Shown here in pieces: positions 7,784 through 15,367 of a stretch of 21,022 nucleotides of DNA (position 1 is the stretch's first letter; every line of letters starts with the position of its first letter). This stretch comes from Sulfurimonadaceae bacterium (GTDB taxonomy: Bacteria; Campylobacterota; Campylobacteria; Campylobacterales; Sulfurimonadaceae), in assembly GCA_026193155.1 (NCBI GenBank), contig JAPHSI010000166.1, positions 1 to 21,022 on the forward strand. The letters run 5' to 3'. The position numbers and the translations under genes are program-made. Under the pieces are notes generated by a model, which had not been told where the DNA came from, ran no database searches, and saw nothing but the letters and a program-made list of their open reading frames with translations.

Positions 7784-9079
7784 TTACTCCTTAATTGGTT
7801 TAACTTTAAGTGTAAGACCTGAAAGTTCTAAAACTTCAACCTTTTGTCCTATCCTCAACTCAGTATTGCTTATTGCACTCCATACTTCACCGTGACAGTG
7901 CACGTGGTAACTATCTCCATTTGTGTCGGTAACTTCTGCAATGGAGCCTATCATCTCTTCAACACCGCTTACTACTTTTGCAGACTTAGAGTTTATAAAT
8001 AATCTCATAACTAAAATAAAAAATGCAAGACTTACAAGTGTAAAAGCTATTATTAAAGGTATTGAAATATCATTTCCTAATGTTTCTGAATCAAAAAGCA
8101 GCACTGAACCAAAAGCAAACGATATAACACCACTGATGCCTAGTATTCCAAATCCTGCGATAAAAACTTCTGCTACCATAAAACTTATACCGAGTATGAT
8201 TAAAAGTAACCCTGCATAGTTAAAAGGGAGAATATTGAGTGAATAAAGTGCTATTATCCCAGATATAGCCCCTAAAACGCCGGGGACTACAGCTCCAGGA
8301 TTCATTAGCTCAAAAAATATACCATATATTGCAATAAGCAAAAATATATATGCCATATTTGGATCGGTTATTATTGATAAAAGACGGGTTTTAAAATCAG
8401 CTTCAAAATTTAATATAGTAGCATCGGAAGTTTTTAGCGTAATGTTTTTATTTGATACTTTGATTGTTTTCTCATCTAGTTGTTTTAGTAGATCCTTTGT
8501 ATCTTGTGCAACTATATCTATAACATTATACTTTAGGGCATCTGTGGCGGAGAGGCTTTTAGATTCTTTAACCGCATCTAAAGCCCAAGAGATATTTCTA
8601 TCATTTAACTCAGCCAAACTTTTAATATATGCCATTGAATCATTAATTACTTTTTTCTCTAAAGTGGAGCTTTTACTTGAATTTGAATCTTTAGTTTGTG
8701 CAGATGGCATTATATTAACAGGGGTTGCAGCACCAAGGTTGGTTCCAGGAGACATTGCTGCTATATGTGAAGCATAAAGTATGTAAGTTCCGGCACTGGC
8801 AGCACGTGAACCTTTTGGATATACAAATGTTACAACAGGTATATCGGAGTTTAAAATCTCCTGAATAATCTCTCTCATAGATGTTGAGAGCCCACCTGGC
8901 GTGTCAAGTTCCATAAGTACCATATTGGCATTTTGATCTTTTGCATAAACCATTGCCTCTTTTACATAGTTACTGCTTGCTGGTCCTATTGCACCATTTA
9001 TATTAAACTTTACGACAGTAGAAGTACTACTTAGTAGTTGCGAACTTACTAGAAGTAAAAAAAAGAGTAAACGTTTCAT
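7784..9079 (-). CDS. NfeD-family membrane serine protease (long form, ClpP-class)
   Basis: This is long-form NfeD. Numbering is from the ATG at 9079. A signal peptide (about 1-18) leads to a periplasmic ClpP/SppA-like domain with the oxyanion segment LDTPGG and the nucleophile Ser95 in RAASAG. The general base is probably Lys143 (EKKVIND), giving the Ser-Lys dyad known for PH1510. Four to six membrane helices (about 240-360) and a C-terminal OB-fold NfeD domain (about 370-431, GSIAEV, GEVWSA, GQKVEV) follow. A GTG at 9088 is in frame, but it lies inside the Shine-Dalgarno AGGTGG (9085-9090), which is five bases from the ATG at 9079, so the ATG is chosen. It is the first gene of the operon with slipin and amrS, and probably acts in membrane protein quality control with the slipin. 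Confidence 0.92.
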   Translation of the reverse strand: MKRLLFFLLLVSSQLLSSTSTVVKFNINGAIGPASSNYVKEAMVYAKDQNANMVLMELDTPGGLSTSMREIIQEILNSDIPVVTFVYPKGSRAASAGTYILYASHIAAMSPGTNLGAATPVNIMPSAQTKDSNSSKSSTLEKKVINDSMAYIKSLAELNDRNISWALDAVKESKSLSATDALKYNVIDIVAQDTKDLLKQLDEKTIKVSNKNITLKTSDATILNFEADFKTRLLSIITDPNMAYIFLLIAIYGIFFELMNPGAVVPGVLGAISGIIALYSLNILPFNYAGLLLIILGISFMVAEVFIAGFGILGISGVISFAFGSVLLFDSETLGNDISIPLIIAFTLVSLAFFILVMRLFINSKSAKVVSGVEEMIGSIAEVTDTNGDSYHVHCHGEVWSAISNTELRIGQKVEVLELSGLTLKVKPIKE

Positions 9080-9125
9080 ATCGTCCACCTAGCAATCTAA
9101 ATATTAAAAAATATAATACTTAACA

Positions 9126-9154
9126 ATAATACTAAGATAGAATCATAAAGTCAA
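9126..9154 (-). promoter_or_regulatory. Promoter of the nfeD-slipin-amrS operon
   Basis: Reading the minus strand, TTGACT (9154-9149), a 17-base spacer and TATTAT (9131-9126) give a near-consensus sigma-70 promoter. This is unusual in a genome where -35 boxes are otherwise weak. Transcription should begin near 9119, about 40 bases before the nfeD ATG. Confidence 0.75.
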
Positions 9155-9155
9155 G

Positions 9156-9185
9156 TTGAATGATTTTATATTTAATATGTATAAT
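9156..9185 (+). promoter_or_regulatory. Promoter of the 105-residue gene
   Basis: TTGAAT (9156-9161), an 18-base spacer and a perfect TATAAT (9180-9185) lie 30 bases before the ATG at 9215. The -35 box is one base away from the -35 box of the divergent nfeD promoter, so both polymerases cannot easily bind together. Confidence 0.65.
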
Positions 9186-9214
9186 GGCATATGTATATTT
9201 TCAAAGGGTGTTAA

Positions 9215-9532
9215 ATGAAAAATGAACAAATTATAAAAACAATTAAAGATACTTACAGTAGGGATATAAGAAAACAATTAGTGAAAACTTTAATTAAAGA
9301 TGAAAAGAGTGCTAATATTGAAGATATCGAATCATCTTATAAAATTATTAATCAAATATTTTCTTATGTAATTAGCGAACTCGGATGGACTTTTGCAGAA
9401 AATAGCACTTCTTGGGATGATACTCCTCTTAAAATCATATTAGAAACTTTTCCAAAAATAGATGAAACAAAGTGGTTTGAAGAAAAATTATTAAGTGTTA
9501 CAAAAGCAGTAAGACTTGAAGGCGGATTTTAG
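9215..9532 (+). CDS. Unrecognised 105-residue soluble protein
   Basis: I do not recognise this protein. It is small, soluble and mostly helical by composition, Lys/Glu/Ile-rich, with no cysteine, signal peptide or membrane segment. A tryptophan-containing stretch (GWTF, TSWDDTP) sits at about residues 57-70 and another (TKWFEEK) at about 84-90. Evidence that it is a real gene: the ribosome site AAAGGGTG just before the ATG, a good promoter at 9156-9185, codon use like its neighbours, and a length that fills the gap before acnB. It is monocistronic, since acnB has its own promoter. No function can be proposed from sequence alone. Confidence 0.75.
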   Translation: MKNEQIIKTIKDTYSRDIRKQLVKTLIKDEKSANIEDIESSYKIINQIFSYVISELGWTFAENSTSWDDTPLKIILETFPKIDETKWFEEKLLSVTKAVRLEGGF

Positions 9533-9570
9533 TGTTACTAAACTAAACATTTAGGAAAAAAAATCAATAT

Positions 9571-9595
9571 TTTATGTTTCAATTGGTAACATAAA
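9571..9595. promoter_or_regulatory. 25-bp imperfect palindrome upstream of the acnB promoter (candidate operator)
   Basis: Arms TTTATGTTTC (9571-9580) and GTAACATAAA (9586-9595) are complementary at nine of ten positions around the five-base centre AATTG. The centre lies about 49 bases before the expected acnB start site and directly upstream of where the -35 box should be. No -35 match is visible there, the arrangement expected for an activator-dependent promoter. No T-run follows on the plus strand, so it is not an obvious terminator for the preceding gene. Confidence 0.5.
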
Positions 9596-9619
9596 TAATA
9601 AAGCAACTTTTTATTAGGT

Positions 9620-9625
9620 TATAAT
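9620..9625 (+). promoter_or_regulatory. acnB -10 box
   Basis: A perfect TATAAT lies 29 bases before the acnB ATG, and the ribosome site AAGGG is at about 9644-9648. The -35 position (about 9597-9602) has no match to TTGACA. Confidence 0.6.
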
Positions 9626-9654
9626 TTTTCAAATTTTAAACTTAAGGGTTAATT

Positions 9655-12222
9655 ATGGCATTTTTAGATGACTATAAATCACATACACAAGAGAGAGCTG
9701 AGCTTGGTGTTCCACCATTGGCACTAACTGCTGAGCAAACTGCCGAGCTTGTTGAACTTTTAAAAGCTTCACCAATTGTTGAGCAAGATTATGCAATGGA
9801 TATTTTTGAAAATAAAATTCCTGCAGGTGTTGATGATGCTGCATATGTTAAAGCAGCGTTTTTAAATGATGTAGTACAAGGTAACACTAAATGTGATGCT
9901 ATAGATGCTGTAAAAGCATGTGAGATTTTAGGAAAAATGCTTGGTGGATTCAATGTTACTCCACTTGTAGAGGCACTGAAAATAGATGGTGATGTTGCAA
10001 ATATTGCAGCTGAGCAATTAAAAAATACTATTTTAGTTTATGATGCATTTAATGATGTTAAAACATTAATGGATCAAGGTAATGCTAAGGCTAAAGAAGT
10101 TGTAGAATCTTGGGCTAACGGTGAGTGGTTTACAAATAAGCCTGAGCTTGAAAAAGAAGTTACTGTAACTGTTTATAAAATTCCTGGTGAGACTAATACA
10201 GATGATCTTTCACCTGCTTCTGAAGCATTTACACGTGCAGATATTCCATTGCATGCCAACTCAATGCTTGGTTCAAGAATGGAAAATCCACTTGATACTA
10301 TGAAAGAGTTAAAAGAAAAAGGTCATCCTTTAGCGTACGTTGGTGATGTTGTAGGTACTGGGTCAAGTCGTAAATCAGGTATTAACTCTGTGCAATGGCA
10401 TATGGGTAGAGATATCCCTGGTATCCCTAACAAAAGAACAGGTGGTGTAGTTATTGGTTCTATTATTGCTCCAATTTTCTTCAATACTGCAGAAGATTCG
10501 GGATGTTTACCAATTCAAGCACCAGTTGATTCTTTAGAGACTGGCGATGTCATTACAGTTAAAACATTTGATGGTGAAATTATTAAAAATGGAGAAGTAG
10601 TTTCTACATTTGAAATTGCTCCAAATACACTTCCTGATGAAATGAGAGCAGGTGGTCGTATCCCATTAATTATTGGTAAAGGCTTGACTGCAAAAGCTAG
10701 AGAAGCTTTAGGCATGGATGCATCTGACTTATTTATGGCACCATCTCAACCTGCTGATAACGGTAAAGGTTACACACTGGCACAAAAAATGGTAGGTAAA
10801 GCGTGTGGAATCGAAGGTGTTAAACCTGGTGTTTACTGTGAGCCTATTGCTACAACTGTTGGTTCTCAAGATACAACAGGTCCAATGACTCGTGATGAAA
10901 TTAAAGAGCTTGCAGCTTTAAGCTTCGGTGCTGATATGACTATGCAGTCTTTCTGTCACACGGCAGCATATCCAAAACCTGCTGATATTAAATTGCAGCA
11001 CACACTTCCAGAGTTTTGGACAAGCAGAAAAGGTTTCATCCTTCGTCCTGGTGATGGTGTAATCCACTCTTGGTTAAATAGACTTTGTCTTCCTGATACA
11101 GTAGGTACAGGTGGCGATTCACATACTCGTTTCCCAATAGGTATATCTTTTCCTGCAGGGTCTGGTCTTGTAGCGTTTGCAGGTGTAACTGGTATGATGC
11201 CTTTAACTATGCCTGAGTCTGTTCTTGTTAGATTTAAAGGGACTATGCAACCGGGTATCACTTTACGTGATATGGTAAATGCTATCCCTCACCAAGCTAT
11301 TAAAGATGGTTTACTTACAGTTGAAAAAGCTGGTAAGAAAAATATCTTTGCAGGTCGTGTTTTAGAGATTGAAGGTCTAGAAGATCTTAAATGTGAGCAA
11401 GCTTTTGAACTTTCAGATGCATCTGCTGAGAGAAGTGCAGCTGCTTGTACGGTAAAACTAAACCGTGAGCCTGTTGTAGAGTACTTAAACTCAAACATAG
11501 CATTAATTGATGAGTTAATTGAGCAAGGTTATGAAGATGCAGCTACACTAGCTCGCAGACGTGATAAAATGAAAGACTGGGTGGCAAACGGTGAGCTAAT
11601 GGAAGCAGATTCTGATGCTGAGTATGCAGCAGTAATAGAGATTGATATGGATCAGATCAAAGAGCCTATTTTAGCTTGTCCAAATGATCCGGATGATGTT
11701 AAAACTTTAACTGAGATTCGTGCAGCTGGTTTAAGAACAGATATTGACGAAGTATTTGTTGGTTCTTGTATGACAAATATCGGTCTTTTCCGTGCACTTG
11801 GTGAGATTCTTAAAGGTGAGGGTGCTGTTAAAAATAAACTATGGATTTGTCCTCCGACTAAGATGGATGAAAAAACACTTACTGAAGAAGGTTATTATTC
11901 AATCTTTGGACAAGCCGGAGCTCGTACTGAGATTCCTGGTTGTTCATTATGTATGGGTAATCAAGCACAGGTTGGTCAAGGTGCATATGTATTTTCAACT
12001 TCAACTCGTAACTTTGATAACCGTCTTGGTAAAGATTCTCAAGTTTATCTTGGTTCAGCTGAACTTGCTGCTGTTGTTGCTCTTAAAGGTGCGTTACCAA
12101 CTCCTGAAGAGTATTTAGAGATAGTTTCTGGAAAAATCACACCAGAGATGACAGATACAGTTTACAAATACTTAAACTTCAACACGGTATCTGCTGAACA
12201 ATTATCTGCAATGGTTAAATAA
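9655..12222 (+). CDS. acnB: Aconitate hydratase B
   Basis: AcnB interconverts citrate and isocitrate in the (oxidative or reductive) TCA cycle, and the protein is cytoplasmic. Domain order is that of AcnB. A HEAT-like N-terminal domain (about 1-160, starting MAFLDDYKSHTQERAELGVPP) is followed by the swivel domain (about 165-375, including TNTDDLSPAS and GTGSSRKSGIN), then the catalytic domains. The 4Fe-4S ligands are Cys705 (GSCMTNIG) and Cys763/Cys766 (GCSLCMGNQAQ). At 855 residues it is close to E. coli AcnB (865) and is complete. The codon use is the most regular in the window, suggesting high expression. It is a single-gene unit with its own promoter and terminator. AcnB of E. coli and Helicobacter can also bind mRNA when it loses its cluster; whether this one does is not visible. 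Confidence 0.97.
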   Translation: MAFLDDYKSHTQERAELGVPPLALTAEQTAELVELLKASPIVEQDYAMDIFENKIPAGVDDAAYVKAAFLNDVVQGNTKCDAIDAVKACEILGKMLGGFNVTPLVEALKIDGDVANIAAEQLKNTILVYDAFNDVKTLMDQGNAKAKEVVESWANGEWFTNKPELEKEVTVTVYKIPGETNTDDLSPASEAFTRADIPLHANSMLGSRMENPLDTMKELKEKGHPLAYVGDVVGTGSSRKSGINSVQWHMGRDIPGIPNKRTGGVVIGSIIAPIFFNTAEDSGCLPIQAPVDSLETGDVITVKTFDGEIIKNGEVVSTFEIAPNTLPDEMRAGGRIPLIIGKGLTAKAREALGMDASDLFMAPSQPADNGKGYTLAQKMVGKACGIEGVKPGVYCEPIATTVGSQDTTGPMTRDEIKELAALSFGADMTMQSFCHTAAYPKPADIKLQHTLPEFWTSRKGFILRPGDGVIHSWLNRLCLPDTVGTGGDSHTRFPIGISFPAGSGLVAFAGVTGMMPLTMPESVLVRFKGTMQPGITLRDMVNAIPHQAIKDGLLTVEKAGKKNIFAGRVLEIEGLEDLKCEQAFELSDASAERSAAACTVKLNREPVVEYLNSNIALIDELIEQGYEDAATLARRRDKMKDWVANGELMEADSDAEYAAVIEIDMDQIKEPILACPNDPDDVKTLTEIRAAGLRTDIDEVFVGSCMTNIGLFRALGEILKGEGAVKNKLWICPPTKMDEKTLTEEGYYSIFGQAGARTEIPGCSLCMGNQAQVGQGAYVFSTSTRNFDNRLGKDSQVYLGSAELAAVVALKGALPTPEEYLEIVSGKITPEMTDTVYKYLNFNTVSAEQLSAMVK

Positions 12223-12231
12223 AACCATTTT

Positions 12232-12262
12232 AACAGCGCAATTTTTTGCGTTGTTATATTTT
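12232..12262 (+). terminator. Intrinsic terminator after acnB
   Basis: AACAGCGCAA and TTGCGTTGTT pair over ten bases (one G-U) around the loop TTTT, followed by ATATTTT. The stem begins ten bases after the acnB stop. The T-run is short and interrupted, so termination may be incomplete. Confidence 0.7.
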
Positions 12263-12304
12263 AAAATCTTATTTCGCATCAATAAAAAATTTAAAAAAAT
12301 TCTG

Positions 12305-12310
12305 TATACT
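12305..12310 (+). promoter_or_regulatory. Candidate -10 box of the cytochrome operon
   Basis: TATACT preceded by TG lies 42 bases before the ATG at 12352 and downstream of the acnB terminator. No convincing -35 box is present. Confidence 0.4.
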
Positions 12311-12351
12311 TTAGCTATTGTAAAAAATTAATAAAATCTTAAGGGTTGAGC

Positions 12352-13569
12352 ATGAGTATACGTACACTAGCTTTAATAAGTTTTATTGTAATAGTCTCTT
12401 CATTTACACTCTCTTATTTCACATCAAAAAAGCCTAAGCAGTCGTATAGTGACGATGAATTAAGAAAAGTGGCATTATCAAGAAATATGTCAAGTATTCC
12501 AAAAAATTATAAAGATTTATTAAAACTGGTAGATACAGATGAAAATAGATTAACAAAAAATAAAATTGCACTTGGTAAAGAACTATATTTTGATCCGCTA
12601 TTATCAAAAAATAAAGATATAAGTTGCTCAACTTGTCATCTTATTTCAAAAGACACCAAAAGTAAAACAGTGTATTCAGAACTTTTAACAGCCAAGACTA
12701 ATAAAAAATCAGACTGTATTATATGTCATATGAGTGATCAAAGTGGTACGGACAGACAAGAAAATGCCATAGGACATCAGGGATTGGAGAATCCTTTGCA
12801 TTTAAATACTTTAACTACATTAAACTCTTCCCTTGCTAAATACTTAACATGGGATGGAAGTGTTGAGAGTGTTGAGAATCAAAGCGGCGCTTCAATTAAA
12901 GATAAATATAAAATGGCTATGAATGAAGCAGAAGTTGAACAAAGGCTAAATAATAGCAATAAATACCATAAACTTTTTAAACAAAATTTTGGTGAAGTTA
13001 AATTTGAGTATGTTCAAAAAGCAATAGGTGCATATTTGAGAACATTAACTACCAGAAGCGCTTATGATAGATTTTTAGAGGGCGATAATAATGCTATGAG
13101 TGCATCTGCCAAAAGAGGCTTGTCAAATTTTATAGATTTTGGCTGTAAGGGTTGTCATACTGGTATAACAGTCGGTGGTCAAAGTATACAAAAGTTTCCG
13201 GTAAGGGATTATAACTCTATAATGGATGTTACAAATTCCTTTAAAGATAACGGTAGAGAGATTGGTAGCTTTGGCTTTAATGATGGAGTGTACCATACAT
13301 ATCCTTTTGAAAATAAAGGTGGATTTATGGGTCAAGACGGAAGACGACTCTTTCGTGTACCGATGCTAAGAAACGTAACCAAAACATCTCCGTATTTTCA
13401 CAATGGCTCAGTTATGAAGATACGCGATGCCGTTATACTTATGGCTAGACATCAGCTTGGTATGAGTTTAACATCGCAGCAGATAGATGATATAGTAGAA
13501 TTCCTAAAATCTTTAGAAGGTGATATAGTTGAGTATGATATAAAAGATGGAGAGAAAAATGAAAAATAG
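12352..13569 (+). CDS. Membrane-anchored cytochrome c peroxidase-family protein with three haem sites
   Basis: This is a 405-residue periplasmic dihaem peroxidase/MauG-family protein with an N-terminal helix (about 4-22) that looks like an uncleaved anchor. The canonical framework is present: IALGKELYFDPLLS, peroxidatic-domain haem Cys92-x2-Cys95-His96, GTD then IGHQG, YLTWDGS, electron-transfer haem Cys265-x2-Cys268-His269 with GCKGCHTG, and FRVPMLRNVTKTSPYFHNG. Between the first haem and GTD lies an insertion of about 25 residues with a third haem site, Cys122-x2-Cys125-His126. The start is the ATG at 12352, six bases after AAGGG (12341-12345); an in-frame TTG at 12346 is too close to that site. 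The final codons overlap the next gene by 11 bases. The expected reaction is reduction of H2O2 (or another haem-dependent oxidation), with electrons probably from the partner cytochrome encoded next. Confidence 0.88.
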   Translation: MSIRTLALISFIVIVSSFTLSYFTSKKPKQSYSDDELRKVALSRNMSSIPKNYKDLLKLVDTDENRLTKNKIALGKELYFDPLLSKNKDISCSTCHLISKDTKSKTVYSELLTAKTNKKSDCIICHMSDQSGTDRQENAIGHQGLENPLHLNTLTTLNSSLAKYLTWDGSVESVENQSGASIKDKYKMAMNEAEVEQRLNNSNKYHKLFKQNFGEVKFEYVQKAIGAYLRTLTTRSAYDRFLEGDNNAMSASAKRGLSNFIDFGCKGCHTGITVGGQSIQKFPVRDYNSIMDVTNSFKDNGREIGSFGFNDGVYHTYPFENKGGFMGQDGRRLFRVPMLRNVTKTSPYFHNGSVMKIRDAVILMARHQLGMSLTSQQIDDIVEFLKSLEGDIVEYDIKDGEKNEK

Positions 13570-15367
13570 TACACTATATATGAAACTGTCTATCTTCTTA
13601 ATGTTTTCAAGTGGTATATTTCAGATGAGTTATTTTGATGTCTCTTGGGGATATTTTAGAATGATTCAAGCTATCCATATACTAAGTTCTATTTTTGTTG
13701 CAGTTTTTATTTTAATTCCATATGTAAATAAACATACATATAAATATATGGTTATAAGAAAAGTAAACAGTATAAGCGGTGTAGTACTTGGAATTGTTTT
13801 ATTTTTATTGATTTTAAGTGGAGCGTATTTATTTTTATTAGGTAATCGCGGTGGAGATGAAATAGGAATTGCAGCATTTAATATACATCTTTACGGCTCT
13901 TTTATACTTTTGGCAGCTCTTTTGTGGCATATAAAAGAAAAAGCTCCAAATATTGTAGCTGCTCTTTTTGTAATATTGTTTATTCAAAGTCCTTCGTATA
14001 GCGAAGAGATTAAACTGCACAATATACAAATAAAAGAGGGATTTAAACGATATCATAACCAAGATTGGACAAACTCCGCAAAGTGTAAATCATGTCATGA
14101 AGATATTTTTAATCAGTGGGCTGATTCAAACCACAGACATATGGCTGGAACAAATCCGTATTATATGGTTATGGAAAACTTGGCCGCAGAGGATATGGGA
14201 CAAGAGTTTAGACTCTGGTGTATGGGATGCCACAACCCAAGTGCCGTTACAACCGACAAAATAAGAACTGCACACGCAATGGATGGCAATAATATGCCGG
14301 GTATTATTTTTGAAAGTGGCTCGAAAGACTTAATAAATGAATTAAAAGTACATGGAAATAATAGGCTTGAAGAGGGTGTCTCTTGTGTAGCTTGCCACAG
14401 AATACTAAAAACAGAATCAAAAGGTAACAGTTCATATACGCTTGATTTAACAAGTAGAGAAAAGTATGTTTTTGAAGATAATACAAACGGCATCAGACAT
14501 TGGTTGGGTGAAAAATTTATAAACTCTAATCCAAAAGTACATAAAAATAGTTATATGAAAGATATTTATAAAGAAAGTTCATATTGTGCATCTTGTCATG
14601 ATGAATTTTTACCTGATTCAAAAAAAGCTGTAGTCTCAACATTTAAAGAGTGGGAAAAATCACCATTTAATAATCCTAATGATAAGTCAAAACATAAAAC
14701 CTGTATAGACTGTCATATGACTAAACTTCAAAATGGAAAACTAACTCCGCTAAAAGGGACTTCAACAGATGGCGGAACTATAAAAGATGATGTTAAAGTA
14801 CACTATTTTTCGGGCTCAAATCACTTTTTGTCAGGTATGAAAAGTAAAGAGCATGAAGACCAGACGATTCAACTTCTTAAAACTGCAGCAGAACTAGATG
14901 TAGATATAAGAGAAAATAAGATTTTTGTCGGTGTTAAAAATATTGGAGCAGGGCATCATCTACCTACTGGAGTATCGGATTTTAGAGAGCTTTGGCTTGA
15001 TGTTACACTCTATGATGAAAATTCAAATGTTGTTTATAGCAGTGGAAAACTAAAAGAGGATGGAAATTTAGATTCAGATGCAAGAGTTTTTATGAAAGTG
15101 TTTGGTGACAAAGATTTAAAACCGGTAGGGCTTTTCTTTTGGAGATATGAAAAGATGATTAGTGACACAAGAATTCCTGCAGGTGAGAGAAGGGTAGAAG
15201 TATTTGATATTAAAAATCTAAAAGATGTAAAACTATCTAAAATTATCGTTAAATTAAATTTTAGAATATATCCTCAGTGGGTAACTGATATAGTTAAAAA
15301 TGCTTATCCACAATTAACTAATCCACCTGTTGTGGAGCTAGAAAGAATCGAGAAAGATTTTAGATGA
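13559..15367 (+). CDS. Fusion: five-helix membrane cytochrome b-like module plus periplasmic pentahaem cytochrome c
   Basis: This 602-residue protein has three parts. Residues 1-150 hold five hydrophobic helices (about 7-25, 36-55, 71-95, 105-124, 130-143). Positive loops indicate an N-in topology, and His40, His110 and His124 (with His59 at a helix end) are possible b-haem ligands. Residues ~160-400 carry five CXXCH sites (first Cys at 176, 221, 276, 343 and 382), resembling the cytochrome c554-like multihaem group. Residues ~440-602 are beta-rich with GAGHHLPTG and ELWLDVTLYDENSNVVYSSG, a tail seen in some multihaem cytochromes. The start is the ATG at 13559, preceded by GGAGAG (13549-13554); an ATG at 13547 is in frame but upstream of that site. 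It probably takes electrons from quinol and passes them to the peroxidase-like partner. The direction is inference. Confidence 0.85.
   Translation: MKNSTLYMKLSIFLMFSSGIFQMSYFDVSWGYFRMIQAIHILSSIFVAVFILIPYVNKHTYKYMVIRKVNSISGVVLGIVLFLLILSGAYLFLLGNRGGDEIGIAAFNIHLYGSFILLAALLWHIKEKAPNIVAALFVILFIQSPSYSEEIKLHNIQIKEGFKRYHNQDWTNSAKCKSCHEDIFNQWADSNHRHMAGTNPYYMVMENLAAEDMGQEFRLWCMGCHNPSAVTTDKIRTAHAMDGNNMPGIIFESGSKDLINELKVHGNNRLEEGVSCVACHRILKTESKGNSSYTLDLTSREKYVFEDNTNGIRHWLGEKFINSNPKVHKNSYMKDIYKESSYCASCHDEFLPDSKKAVVSTFKEWEKSPFNNPNDKSKHKTCIDCHMTKLQNGKLTPLKGTSTDGGTIKDDVKVHYFSGSNHFLSGMKSKEHEDQTIQLLKTAAELDVDIRENKIFVGVKNIGAGHHLPTGVSDFRELWLDVTLYDENSNVVYSSGKLKEDGNLDSDARVFMKVFGDKDLKPVGLFFWRYEKMISDTRIPAGERRVEVFDIKNLKDVKLSKIIVKLNFRIYPQWVTDIVKNAYPQLTNPPVVELERIEKDFR

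Noticed and set aside
7923..8777. Open frames on the plus strand opposite nfeD (98 and 111 codons)
   Set aside because: They are antisense shadows of a clear NfeD protein, have no ribosome site and give low-complexity translations.
10515..11498. Three open frames on the minus strand inside acnB
   Set aside because: They arise from the strongly biased codon use of acnB. There is no start signal and no protein-like composition.
11792..12118. 108-codon plus-strand frame inside the 3' part of acnB
   Set aside because: It is a +1/+2 frame of a well-conserved AcnB region, and its translation is a Leu/Val/Lys-rich artefact.
12346..12351. TTG at 12346 as the start of the peroxidase-like gene
   Set aside because: It abuts the AAGGG ribosome site with no spacing, whereas the ATG at 12352 is six bases from it.
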